64,000 nucleotides of DNA from an uncultured Oscillospiraceae bacterium (GTDB lineage: Bacteria; Bacillota; Clostridia; Oscillospirales; Oscillospiraceae), in assembly GCA_934573735.1 (NCBI GenBank), contig CAKTMC010000004.1, forward strand, positions 42,140-106,139. The letters are read 5' to 3'. Position numbers and translations under genes: made by a program. The number at the start of each line of letters is the position of its first letter. Positions within the stretch are counted from its first letter, which is position 1. Positions 34,572 through 42,606 of this stretch are shown piece after piece. The notes under the pieces were generated by a model. That model did no database searches, had not been told where the DNA came from, and saw nothing but the letters and a program-made list of their open reading frames with translations.

Positions 34572-35825
34572 ATGGAGAATAAAAAAATTGCCGAAGCGGA
34601 GCTTGTCGTCATCGGCGGCGGCCCTGCCGGCATGATGTGCGCGGCTACTGCGGCGGAGCGCGGTATGCGCGTTATATTGCTTGAGCCGAACCGCCAGCTC
34701 GGCAGAAAGCTGAGAATAACCGGCAAGGGTCGCTGCAATGTCACAAATAATTGCGATATCAAGGCGTTTATGGAGAATATCCCCGGTGACGGGCGCTTTT
34801 TGTACTCGGCGCTGAATAGACTTTCTCCGGCGCAGACCATGGAGCTTTTTGAGTCGCACGGCTTAAAGCTGAAGACCGAACGCGGCAGCCGCGTTTTCCC
34901 CGTCTCGGATAACGCGAATGATGTTGCCGGCTGCATGGCGCACTGGTGTGAGCGCGCCGGGGTACGCATTATGCACACTCACGCGAAAAGCGTATGTATC
35001 GAGGACGGCTGTGTCTGCGGCGTTTTGACCGGGGAAGGGCTTATTGAGTGCCGCGCTGCCGCCGTCTGCACCGGGGGACTGTCTTATCCTCTGACCGGCT
35101 CCACCGGCGACGGCTATAAATTTGCCATCTCCGCAGGGCACAGCGTAAATCCCACGCGCCCCTCGCTCGTCCCGCTCGAAAGCGGAGACGATTACTGCGC
35201 CGAGATGCAGGGCTTTACGCTCAAGAACGTGACGCTGTCGGCGTATGAGGACAATGTGCTTATATACCGTGAGCTTGGAGAGATGATATTTACGCATTTC
35301 GGCGTGTCGGGTCCTCTGGTGCTCTCGGCAAGCTCTCATATGCGCCGCATGGGGCAGGCGCAATACAGGCTTGAGATCGACCTCAAGCCCGCGCTTGACG
35401 AGAAGAAGCTTGACGCGAGAATTCTGCGCGACTTTGAGAAATACGCCAATAAGGAATTCAAAAACGCCCTCGGCGAGCTTGCGGGACGCACGATGATACC
35501 CGTGCTTGTGAGACTCTCCGGCATACCCGAGGACACGAAGGTAAACTCCATAAGCCGCGAGCAGCGGCATAAGCTCCTACAGCTTTTCAAGGCCTTTCCC
35601 GTCTCCGTTACGGGTACGCGCCCAATTGACGAGGCCATCGTCACGGCGGGCGGCGTGAGCACGAAGGAGATAAATCCCCGCAGCATGGAATCAAAGCTTG
35701 TGGACGGGTTGTATTTTGCGGGAGAGGTGCTTGACCTTGACGGCTATACGGGCGGCTTTAATCTTCAAATCGCGTGGTCAACCGGCTACGTCGCCGGAAA
35801 ATCTATACTTAAGGATGAATTCTGA
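34572..35825 (+). CDS. BaiN/RdsA-family FAD-dependent oxidoreductase
   Basis: 417 residues. FAD-binding Rossmann motif VIGGGPAGMMCA (residues about 14-25), then RQLGRKLRITGKGRCNVTNN, the signature of the HI0933/BaiN flavoprotein family, and a C-terminal GGVSTKEINPRSMESK...FAGEVLDLDG...GGFNLQIAW. The physiological substrate is unsettled for most members. ATG 34572 has GGAG 8 nt upstream, preferred over TTG 34566. The stop overlaps cmk by 1 bp. Confidence 0.88.
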   Translation: MENKKIAEAELVVIGGGPAGMMCAATAAERGMRVILLEPNRQLGRKLRITGKGRCNVTNNCDIKAFMENIPGDGRFLYSALNRLSPAQTMELFESHGLKLKTERGSRVFPVSDNANDVAGCMAHWCERAGVRIMHTHAKSVCIEDGCVCGVLTGEGLIECRAAAVCTGGLSYPLTGSTGDGYKFAISAGHSVNPTRPSLVPLESGDDYCAEMQGFTLKNVTLSAYEDNVLIYRELGEMIFTHFGVSGPLVLSASSHMRRMGQAQYRLEIDLKPALDEKKLDARILRDFEKYANKEFKNALGELAGRTMIPVLVRLSGIPEDTKVNSISREQRHKLLQLFKAFPVSVTGTRPIDEAIVTAGGVSTKEINPRSMESKLVDGLYFAGEVLDLDGYTGGFNLQIAWSTGYVAGKSILKDEF

Positions 35826-36505
35826 TGAACGGATATAATTCTATCGCCATTGACGGACCCTCCGGCGCGGGAAAAAGCAGCCTTGCCCGCCGCCTTGCGC
35901 ATGAGCTTGGCTATATTTATGTCGATACCGGCGCTATCTACCGCTGTGTTGGTCTCGCCGCGCACCGCCGCGGACTTGACAGCAAGGACGAGACTGCAAT
36001 AAAGCCCATGCTTCCCGGGATAAGCATTGAGATGCGCTATAACGAGGAGGGGGAGCAGCGTATGCTTTTGGACGGCGAGGACGTCTCCGCCGAGATACGC
36101 CTGCCTGAGATATCCATCTGCGCCTCGAATGTCGCCGCAATGCCGAGCGTTCGCGCATATCTTCTTGAGATGCAGCGCCGCATGGCGAGAACGCATAACG
36201 TCATAATGGACGGGCGCGATATCGGCACTGTCGTTCTCCCGGACGCGGAGCTTAAAATATTCCTCACCGCAAGCGCCGCAGCCCGTGCGGAGCGCCGTAT
36301 GCTTGAGCTTCAGGCAAAGGGCGTAAACGCGGATTACGATGAGGTCCTGCGCGATATCGAGTACCGCGACAAGCAGGACAGCAGCCGTGCCGCGGCTCCC
36401 CTGCGTGCGGCGGAGGGCGCCGTGCGTGTCGATACGAGCGATATTGACTTTGAGCAGAGCGCGGCGCTGCTGCGCGGCATAGTCCGGGAGAGGCTCGGCG
36501 TATGA
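35825..36505 (+). CDS. cmk: Cytidylate kinase
   Basis: 226 residues. P-loop DGPSGAGKSSLARRLA (residues 9-24), GAIYRC, MDGRDIGTVVLPDAELKIFL and the lid arginines in RRMLELQAKG. It phosphorylates CMP/dCMP. The order cmk-ispH-rpsA is conserved in clostridia; the stop overlaps ispH-rpsA by 4 bp. Confidence 0.97.
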   Translation: MNGYNSIAIDGPSGAGKSSLARRLAHELGYIYVDTGAIYRCVGLAAHRRGLDSKDETAIKPMLPGISIEMRYNEEGEQRMLLDGEDVSAEIRLPEISICASNVAAMPSVRAYLLEMQRRMARTHNVIMDGRDIGTVVLPDAELKIFLTASAAARAERRMLELQAKGVNADYDEVLRDIEYRDKQDSSRAAAPLRAAEGAVRVDTSDIDFEQSAALLRGIVRERLGV

Positions 36506-38547
36506 AAAAGCTTATCGTCGCAAGGAGCGCGGGCTTTTGCTTCGGCGTGAGCAGGTCTGTCAGGATGGCGGAGGAGCTTCTTGACTCGGGCGCTAAATGC
36601 AGCAGCCTCGGCGAGCTTATCCATAATGCGGACGTGGTCGGCGCACTCTCGGCGCGCGGTCTTCGGCTCATCAATTCGCCCGAGGAGGCGGAGCGCGGGG
36701 AGCGCGTACTGATACGGGCGCACGGAGTCGCAGAGAGCGTGCAGCGCGCGCTTGAGCGCACGGGCGCACAGGTAGTGGACGCGACCTGTCCCAAGGTTAA
36801 ATTTATCCATAATATTGTGTCGGAGGCCTCGCACGAGGGGCGCTTTGTCATCATCATCGGTATGCGCCGCCACCCGGAGGTGGAGGGCATCTGCGGCTGG
36901 TGCGGAGCGCATGAAGTCTTTGAAAACGCTGAGGAATTGGACGCTTGGCTTGTGCAAAATTCTGATTTTTGGGATAAACCTCTAACTGTTGTAGTTCAAA
37001 CTACTCAGACACACGGTAATTTTACCGAATGTTGCAATATCCTAAAAAAAAGGTGTACAAATCTGAAAATATCTGATACAATATGTACTGCTACGTCTGC
37101 GCGGCAGCAGGAGGCCGAAAAGCTTGCCTCTGAATGTGACGCAATGGTGGTTATCGGCGGAAAGCACAGCGCCAACAGTCTGCATCTTGCCCAGCTTTGC
37201 TCTGAGCATTGCGGCTGTGTCCAGTTCATAGAGAAGTGTGATGAGCTGGATATGGACAAGGTCACGGACGCGGATACCGTCGGGCTTACGGCAGGGGCGT
37301 CGACGCCGGCGTGGATAATTAAGGAGGTAAGAAACAAAATGAGCGACGAAATCAAAGTTGAAGAATCCGCAGTCGAGGCCGAAAAGTCCTTTGACGAAAT
37401 GCTGGAGGAGACTCTCAAAACTATATATAATGGAGATAAGGTAACCGGACATGTTGTGGCTATTACCGGTACTGAGATCAGCGTAGACCTCGGCACCAAG
37501 TATTCCGGCTTCATTCCCACTTCCGAGTTCACCGACGACGGCGTCAAGGTCGAAGACGTTGTCAAGGTCGGCGACACCATTGAAGCAGTTGTTGTCAGAG
37601 TCAACGATGTTGAAGGCACCGTTATGCTTTCCAAGAAGCGTCTTGACGCTGCAAAGAGCTGGAACGAGATCGAGGAGGCCGCAGAGTCCGGCGCAGTTCT
37701 CGAGGGCGTTGTCTCCGGCGAGAACAAGGGCGGCGTTGTCGTCAATGTCAAGGGCGTCAGCGTGTTCGTCCCCGCATCCCAGACCGATCTTCCCCGCGAC
37801 GCAGAGCTGAGCCAGCTCATCAAGAAGACCGTTCGCCTCAAGATCACCGAGGTCAACAAGGCCCGCAAGAGAGTTGTCGGCTCCATCCGCCGCGTTGCAC
37901 AGGCAGAGCGCCGCGACCGCATCGAGAGCATCTGGAACGAGATCGAGGTCGGCAAGAAGTACAACGGCGTTGTCAAGTCCCTCACCAGCTACGGTGCATT
38001 CGTTGACATCGGCGGCATTGACGGTATGGTTCACGTTTCCGAGCTGAGCTGGAGCCGCATCAAGCAGCCCTCCGAGGTTCTCTCCGTCGGCGACGAGGTC
38101 GAGGTTTACGTCATCAGCTTCGATAAGGAGAAGCGCAAGATCTCCCTCGGCTACAAGGATCCCAACGGCAACCCCTGGACCGTGTTCACCAATACCTACG
38201 GTGTTGGCAGCGTTGCAAAGGTCACCATCGTTAAGCTTATGCCCTTCGGCGCATTCGCAGAGGTTCTCCCCGGCGTTGACGGTCTGATTCACATTTCTCA
38301 GATCGCAAACCGCCGCATCGGCAAGCCCGAGGATGTTCTGGCTGTCGGCGATGTCGTTGACGCAAAGATCACCGCTATCGACGAAGAGAAGCACAAGATC
38401 TCCCTCTCCATCCGTGCTCTGTCCGAGCCGGAGCGCGCTCCCATTGAGGAGGTCGAGGAGGAAGAGCTTGAGCCCGCAGAGGACGCTCTCGTCTACGAAG
38501 TCTCCGCCACCGGCGAAGCAAGCGGCATTGTTCCCGAAGAGGAGTAA
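36502..38547 (+). CDS. ispH-rpsA: Fused IspH (HMBPP reductase) / ribosomal protein S1
   Basis: 681 residues. Residues 1-279 are IspH, the last enzyme of the MEP isoprenoid pathway: the three [4Fe-4S] ligands are Cys13 (FCFGV), Cys96 (DATCPKV) and Cys195 (TICTATSARQ), with RAHGV and THGN motifs. Residues about 280-681 hold four S1 RNA-binding repeats (for example GDKVTGHVVAITGTEISVDL, KYNGVVKSLTSYGAFVDIGG) and an acidic tail. The fusion is known in clostridia. At the junction AAGGAGG (37321-37327) stands 11 nt before an in-frame ATG (37339), so S1 can probably also be made alone. Codon use changes sharply after the junction to the highly expressed type. Confidence 0.95.
   Translation: MKKLIVARSAGFCFGVSRSVRMAEELLDSGAKCSSLGELIHNADVVGALSARGLRLINSPEEAERGERVLIRAHGVAESVQRALERTGAQVVDATCPKVKFIHNIVSEASHEGRFVIIIGMRRHPEVEGICGWCGAHEVFENAEELDAWLVQNSDFWDKPLTVVVQTTQTHGNFTECCNILKKRCTNLKISDTICTATSARQQEAEKLASECDAMVVIGGKHSANSLHLAQLCSEHCGCVQFIEKCDELDMDKVTDADTVGLTAGASTPAWIIKEVRNKMSDEIKVEESAVEAEKSFDEMLEETLKTIYNGDKVTGHVVAITGTEISVDLGTKYSGFIPTSEFTDDGVKVEDVVKVGDTIEAVVVRVNDVEGTVMLSKKRLDAAKSWNEIEEAAESGAVLEGVVSGENKGGVVVNVKGVSVFVPASQTDLPRDAELSQLIKKTVRLKITEVNKARKRVVGSIRRVAQAERRDRIESIWNEIEVGKKYNGVVKSLTSYGAFVDIGGIDGMVHVSELSWSRIKQPSEVLSVGDEVEVYVISFDKEKRKISLGYKDPNGNPWTVFTNTYGVGSVAKVTIVKLMPFGAFAEVLPGVDGLIHISQIANRRIGKPEDVLAVGDVVDAKITAIDEEKHKISLSIRALSEPERAPIEEVEEEELEPAEDALVYEVSATGEASGIVPEEE
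37054..37082 (+). promoter_or_regulatory. Possible internal promoter inside ispH
   Basis: TGTACA (37054-37059), 17 nt, TACAAT (37077-37082), in an AT-rich patch of the IspH-coding part. It lies 257 nt before the internal S1 start and could give an rpsA-only transcript. Confidence 0.4.
37321..37341 (+). promoter_or_regulatory. Internal ribosome binding site and ATG for S1
   Basis: AAGGAGG at 37321-37327 followed by an in-frame ATG at 37339-37341, exactly at the IspH/S1 junction. It would give a free S1 protein of 402 residues (37339-38547). Confidence 0.65.
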
Positions 38548-38560
38548 TATTGTTTACTTG

Positions 38561-38593
38561 AAACTACCCGAGTGAAAGCTCGGGTAGTTTTTC
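38561..38593 (+). terminator. Terminator after ispH-rpsA
   Basis: A perfect 12-bp stem (38561-38572 with 38579-38590), 6-nt loop, followed by TT C; the 3' arm itself ends in TTT. Confidence 0.9.
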
Positions 38594-38650
38594 GCTTTGG
38601 GGCAGTGCGTCGCGTTGTTTTTTCTTGAGTGACGAAAAACCTTAAATCGA

Positions 38651-38724
38651 CGCTGGGGCATATAGTCTACGCCCTTGGCGCCCCTTTTAGGGGAGCTGGC
38701 GCGAAGCGACTGAGGGGTCTCCGA
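38651..38724. repeat. Dispersed palindromic repeat, copy 3
   Basis: The core CCCCTTTTAGGGGAGCTGGC, then GCGAAGCGACTGAGGGG, is nearly identical to copy 1; similarity begins upstream at GGGGCATA...GCCCTTGGC. It lies about 60 bp past the rpsA terminator. Confidence 0.8.
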
Positions 38725-38903
38725 GACTGAGAAAGTGCCAATAGGGAAAAGAATGGTCTGCACTGAGTTCTATCTTTTCCCATCTGCCACGGTCTATAAT
38801 TCGGCGACTACTTTCCCCTGAAAGGAGCAGCACGTCGCGCCGATTGTCAGCTTGCGAAAAAACGAGTGTTTTACATGAGCCTTGCTCTCCCACTTTCTGT
38901 CAC

Positions 38904-38963
38904 GCTGATTACAGGTTGACATAAAATTTATTTGCTGATTTTGTGTTAACATAAAACTCCTTC
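38904..38963. repeat. Two 30-bp imperfect tandem repeats
   Basis: Units at 38904-38933 and 38934-38963 both start GCTGATT and both contain GTTRACATAAAA at the same offset. They lie 58 bp upstream of the VWA operon -35 and could be a paired regulator site. Confidence 0.5.
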
Positions 38964-39020
38964 GTTAAAATCTTTACGCAATCTTAAGGTTTTTAAGCGC
39001 TAAAAAGTGCCACAAAGCCC

Positions 39021-39049
39021 TTGCAATGCTCAGTAATAAATGGTAATAT
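39021..39049 (+). promoter_or_regulatory. Promoter of the VWA-peptide-kinase-PqqD operon
   Basis: TTGCAA (39021-39026), 17 nt, TAATAT (39044-39049). The leader of about 107 nt contains two small G/C-rich hairpins (around 39093-39109 and 39108-39130); I could not match it to a known riboswitch. Confidence 0.6.
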
Positions 39050-39163
39050 AACGACGAGTATAAATGTTAAGTATATCCAAACGGGGCGGAATGACGGTAT
39101 TGGTAGTGCCGGGGGAAGCTTGCGTCCCGGGTATGTAGTACACTTTTACGAGGGAGGAATACT

Positions 39164-42100
39164 ATGAAGAATTGTAAGCGTGCCTTGGCGCTGCTTCTTA
39201 TGCTCGTCATGGCGCTGTCGCTCTTCTCCGGAGTCGCCTTTGCCGAGGGAGAGAGCGAGGATCCGACGTGGCCTAATGAGGGGGCTATAAATCTCCTTAA
39301 AGAGGCAAAATCAACGAAGACAGAGGGCGAGTATGAGATCACCCTGACCATTCAGGGCAAGAACTATAAATCTACCTCTGATGTTGTTCTCGTCATCGAC
39401 AACTCCAACAGTATGTACAATAATGGTCGTATGGATAAGACAAAGCTTGCCGCAAAGGCCTTTGTAGACAGCCTGCTTACCGAGGGCAGCACGACCAGAA
39501 TTGCACTTGTCGTTTACGGAACAAATGTTCGCAGCTTCACGGAGTTTTATGATGCTTCCGGCAGGGTCGAGCTTATTAATAAGATTAATGCAATAGGCAA
39601 GGAAAGTAACTCAAGTTACGGCGGTACAAACCAGCAGGCGGGTATCCACAAGGCGCAGGAGCTTCTTTCCTCCGCCTCATCCACCGGCAAGCTCAAGAAT
39701 ATTGTCATACTGTCTGACGGTGAGCCGACTTATAGCCATCCGTTTACTGCTACAGCAACCTATTCAAACTGTGATGCGTGGACTTCATTGGGATGTCCAA
39801 GAGGAGGCTCTGTTACCAATATAGGTGCTGCAACGCCCAACTATGATGAAAGAATTGGTGAGGGTGACAGATTTTCAATTAGCTATAATGCATTGGTAAC
39901 AGCTACTTGTCCAAAGCATGGTGAAAGTACTGACAAAAACTATGTGTACTCCCTTGATGGCACCTTTACAACTAAGAGCGGTACCAACAATGGTGTAGCC
40001 ACCATATGGGAAGCAAATCAGGCAAAGGCTGCGGGCGCGACGCTGTATTCTGTTGCGCTTCAGGCGGGAACCAACGGTGAGAATGTTTTGAAGTCCTGCG
40101 CTTCCGACCCGGTAAAGGGCTATTTTGCCATCGCGTCCAATGAGAGCGACGTTGCGGGCAAGCTCCAGTCCGCGTTTGAGACTATCGCCGGCAGCATTGC
40201 TATCGCCGCGAGCAACGGCAATGTCACTGACCCCATGAGTGATTATGTCAGCCTTGCGTTTTATAATGAGCCGAGCGTCACGAATGAGCTTGCTCAGTTT
40301 ACGGCAGGCAATTATGACGTTTATCTCAGTCAGGGCAGCGTTACGAGAGTCGGACAGCAGCTTAACTGGAATGTCGGCAACATCAACGAGGGACATGATG
40401 CGATAATGAAGTATCGCGTCAAGCTCAATGATGGCGTATCGTCCGGCACCACCTACCCCACGAATAAAACCACGACATTCAGCTACACGAACTACCTTGA
40501 CAACGACACCAGTAAAAACTTCCCCATACCTGAGGTCACTCCGGAAGGAGGAACTATCAAGCTTCATTATTATCTGGTCGATGGCAACGGTAATCCGATG
40601 AGCGCCGACGGTGCTATCGTAGACGCGCCTGACAAGGCCTATGAGCTCAAGACGGCGGAATATCACAGCGTCAACGGCAGCAGCTCCGCTCTTGACTATG
40701 GCACATACAGCATTACGGCTCCCGATATTGAAAGCGCGGAATGCTATGGCTACACTCTTGAGGGGCATAGTGCTTCCACTGTAACTCAGAATCAAACAGC
40801 ATCCGTCGAGGTTCAGACCGGCAACGCAAACCGTGAGCTGTGGTTTGCTTATACCCGCAGCTTCTATGTTGCTCATGTTCAGGGTGGCGATATAGTAAGA
40901 ACAGACACACATAAGGTCACTCCGGGCTTTGATATCACAAAATGCGTGAGCCAAGGCTACCTCTACGGCGGCACCTTCAAGGCGGACTATACCACCGTTG
41001 CGGATTTCAACGGCGGCAATCCGACGAGCTTCGTGCCCACTGCCGGTGAAACCTATTATATCTGGGAGGTCCCGACTACATATCTTAAGCCCGTAAGCTA
41101 CAGTATTTATAAGCATACGAAACCGGGCATAGTTGATGTTATCGGCTTCTATATTATAAGCGCTATTGACCGCCAGTATTATCAGGAGGTCGGCTTTGTG
41201 ACATCGGCCAGCAACGGTGCGGATGCTCCGATAGCCGATGTAGGCGTTGCCGGTGACCAGCTAAGCTCCGGGCATGGCGGAAATATTTATAAAAATATCA
41301 CTGTCACTTACAATAATGGCACAACCTTTACGATGAGTCCCGGTGACAATAACTTCCCCAATATCACGGGCTATCTCGTTTGCCATGATGTTCCCAAGGC
41401 TTACTGGACTAATGCAGGAGATACTATCACATTTACTCCCTACTGGATTACCCTTGATAACGTCAAGGTTACCGGAACGACCACTCGCACCTGCCAGTAT
41501 GAGGGTGAGGGCGCAGGAAATGAGGTCAAATATCAGAAGGTTGGCATGATAAGAAATGTTGACGTTCCTTCGCAGTTGACTTTCATTCCGATTGCAAGCC
41601 CGGCAATGCTCAGGGTAATGAGCGTTTACAATGCCGACTGCAGCCAGTATGACCTTACACCCGTTGAGCCGACTCCGGAACCCGAACCGAGTCCCGAGCC
41701 CGAACCGAGTCCCGAGCCCGAACCGAGCCCCGAGCCCGAGCCTGAACCCAGCCCTGAACCCAGCCCTGAACCCGAACCGACTCCGGAACCCGAACCGACT
41801 CCGGAACCGGAACCCGAACCGAGCCCCGAGCCCGATGTGAATACCGTCACCGTCACGGTGAACGACAACGGCAATGTCTATGAGCTCAGCGGCGAGCCGG
41901 GTGACTTCAGCGCAATGATAAGCTTCGGCGGTGCTGACGGCAAGGTCTTTGCCGGCTGGTTTAGCGATGAAGGCTTCACCACTCCTGCAAATCTCCGTGA
42001 CGTTCAGGAGAACATGGCGATATATGCCAAGTATCTCAGCGGCAGCTATTTGCAGGTGAAGCTTACGGAGCTTCGCTTCAGCGGAAGCGTGTATCTCATG

Positions 42101-42385
42101 TCTGCCGTTGAAAACGGTATATTCAGCGAGGCAGGCTATATCATAAACGGCGAGACAGTCCCCTGCAATTACTTTACATCTCGCTATACATGGTACAGCA
42201 CCTCCTATCTATTCAGCGGCGTGGGCAGAAACGCCCAGCTCATGCTCAAGGAGTACTCGACCGATGACATGAACGACGGCGATACACTCAGCATTACGCC
42301 GTACTGGATCACTCTTGACGGAAGCCTTGTTTACGGCACGAGCCGAGTCCTTACCTATAATTACTGGTATGGGCTTCAGGGCTGA
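39164..42385 (+). CDS. Secreted von Willebrand factor A-domain protein
   Basis: 1073 residues. Signal peptide 1-27 (cut after VAFA). A VWA domain begins near residue 70: MIDAS DNSNS is Asp79-Ser83, with NIVILSDGEPTY later. A Cys-containing insert (about 190-270; CDAWTSLGCPRGG, CPKHG) interrupts the domain, and its DNA is more AT-rich than the surroundings. Two related C-terminal modules share GDTxxxTPYWITLD-V-GT-R and flank a Pro-Glu repeat (EPSPEP type, about 838-888), followed by a short InlB-like segment (KVFAGWFSDEGF). There is no LPxTG-type motif or hydrophobic tail, so anchoring is unclear. It leads a tight operon; adhesion is the likely role (inference). Confidence 0.85.
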   Translation: MKNCKRALALLLMLVMALSLFSGVAFAEGESEDPTWPNEGAINLLKEAKSTKTEGEYEITLTIQGKNYKSTSDVVLVIDNSNSMYNNGRMDKTKLAAKAFVDSLLTEGSTTRIALVVYGTNVRSFTEFYDASGRVELINKINAIGKESNSSYGGTNQQAGIHKAQELLSSASSTGKLKNIVILSDGEPTYSHPFTATATYSNCDAWTSLGCPRGGSVTNIGAATPNYDERIGEGDRFSISYNALVTATCPKHGESTDKNYVYSLDGTFTTKSGTNNGVATIWEANQAKAAGATLYSVALQAGTNGENVLKSCASDPVKGYFAIASNESDVAGKLQSAFETIAGSIAIAASNGNVTDPMSDYVSLAFYNEPSVTNELAQFTAGNYDVYLSQGSVTRVGQQLNWNVGNINEGHDAIMKYRVKLNDGVSSGTTYPTNKTTTFSYTNYLDNDTSKNFPIPEVTPEGGTIKLHYYLVDGNGNPMSADGAIVDAPDKAYELKTAEYHSVNGSSSALDYGTYSITAPDIESAECYGYTLEGHSASTVTQNQTASVEVQTGNANRELWFAYTRSFYVAHVQGGDIVRTDTHKVTPGFDITKCVSQGYLYGGTFKADYTTVADFNGGNPTSFVPTAGETYYIWEVPTTYLKPVSYSIYKHTKPGIVDVIGFYIISAIDRQYYQEVGFVTSASNGADAPIADVGVAGDQLSSGHGGNIYKNITVTYNNGTTFTMSPGDNNFPNITGYLVCHDVPKAYWTNAGDTITFTPYWITLDNVKVTGTTTRTCQYEGEGAGNEVKYQKVGMIRNVDVPSQLTFIPIASPAMLRVMSVYNADCSQYDLTPVEPTPEPEPSPEPEPSPEPEPSPEPEPEPSPEPSPEPEPTPEPEPTPEPEPEPSPEPDVNTVTVTVNDNGNVYELSGEPGDFSAMISFGGADGKVFAGWFSDEGFTTPANLRDVQENMAIYAKYLSGSYLQVKLTELRFSGSVYLMSAVENGIFSEAGYIINGETVPCNYFTSRYTWYSTSYLFSGVGRNAQLMLKEYSTDDMNDGDTLSITPYWITLDGSLVYGTSRVLTYNYWYGLQG
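41659..41835 (+). repeat. Pro-Glu coding tandem repeat
   Basis: Degenerate 6-to-18-bp units encode EPSPEP and EPTPEP for about 55 residues. It forms a rigid spacer between the VWA/central part and the C-terminal module. Repeat number may vary between strains. Confidence 0.85.
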
Positions 42386-42399
42386 GAAAGGAGCAGATA

Positions 42400-42588
42400 A
42401 TGGACAGATTTGTTATACCTGATTTCCAGCCTGATTTTAATCCTCTTGAGAATGTTGACCCTTGCGGTTTCGTGACAGGAAGCCAAGGACATATTGAGAG
42501 GGCAGGAAACGGCCTTTACAGGATGACTCTGCCCGATGGCAGCGTTCAGATAGTCAACGGCCTCGGAGAGGTTATCAACTCCAACTGA
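42400..42588 (+). CDS. 62-residue peptide, candidate modification substrate
   Basis: No family recognised. ATG with AAAGGAG 7 nt upstream, 14 bp after the VWA gene and 18 bp before the kinase gene, so a real cotranscribed gene is likely. The N-terminal half is acidic and Pro/Phe-rich (MDRFVIPDFQPDFNPLENVD) with a single Cys22; the C-terminal half is Gly-rich and beta-hairpin-like (GLYRMTLPDGSVQIVNGLGE) and ends VINSN with Ser61 one residue from the end. In paeninodin-type lasso systems an HPr-kinase-like enzyme phosphorylates the C-terminal Ser of a precursor; that comparison makes this peptide a candidate substrate (inference). No cyclase or peptidase is nearby. Confidence 0.65.
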   Translation: MDRFVIPDFQPDFNPLENVDPCGFVTGSQGHIERAGNGLYRMTLPDGSVQIVNGLGEVINSN

Positions 42589-42606
42589 TTAAAAAGCAGC
42601 GGAGGG

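Larger units (their letters stand above)
38594..39020. other. Non-coding stretch between rpsA and the VWA operon
   Basis: No convincing gene. It contains dispersed repeat copy 3 (38651-38724), an imperfect palindromic tail to about 38780, and a pair of 30-bp imperfect tandem repeats (38904-38963). Open frames here are short, lack ribosome sites and run across the repeat. Confidence 0.6.

Noticed and set aside
37042..38394. 450-residue minus-strand open frame
   Set aside because: Antisense to the S1 repeats; its own repetitive pattern mirrors them.
39056..39160. Possible cyclic-di-GMP riboswitch before the VWA gene
   Set aside because: Two short hairpins are present, but neither the class I nor class II conserved cores could be matched by eye.
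39875..41116. 413-residue minus-strand open frame
   Set aside because: Antisense to the VWA gene; no start signal or family features.
41659..41835. CRISPR-like periodic repeat
   Set aside because: It is an in-frame Pro-Glu coding repeat with variable short units and no spacers.
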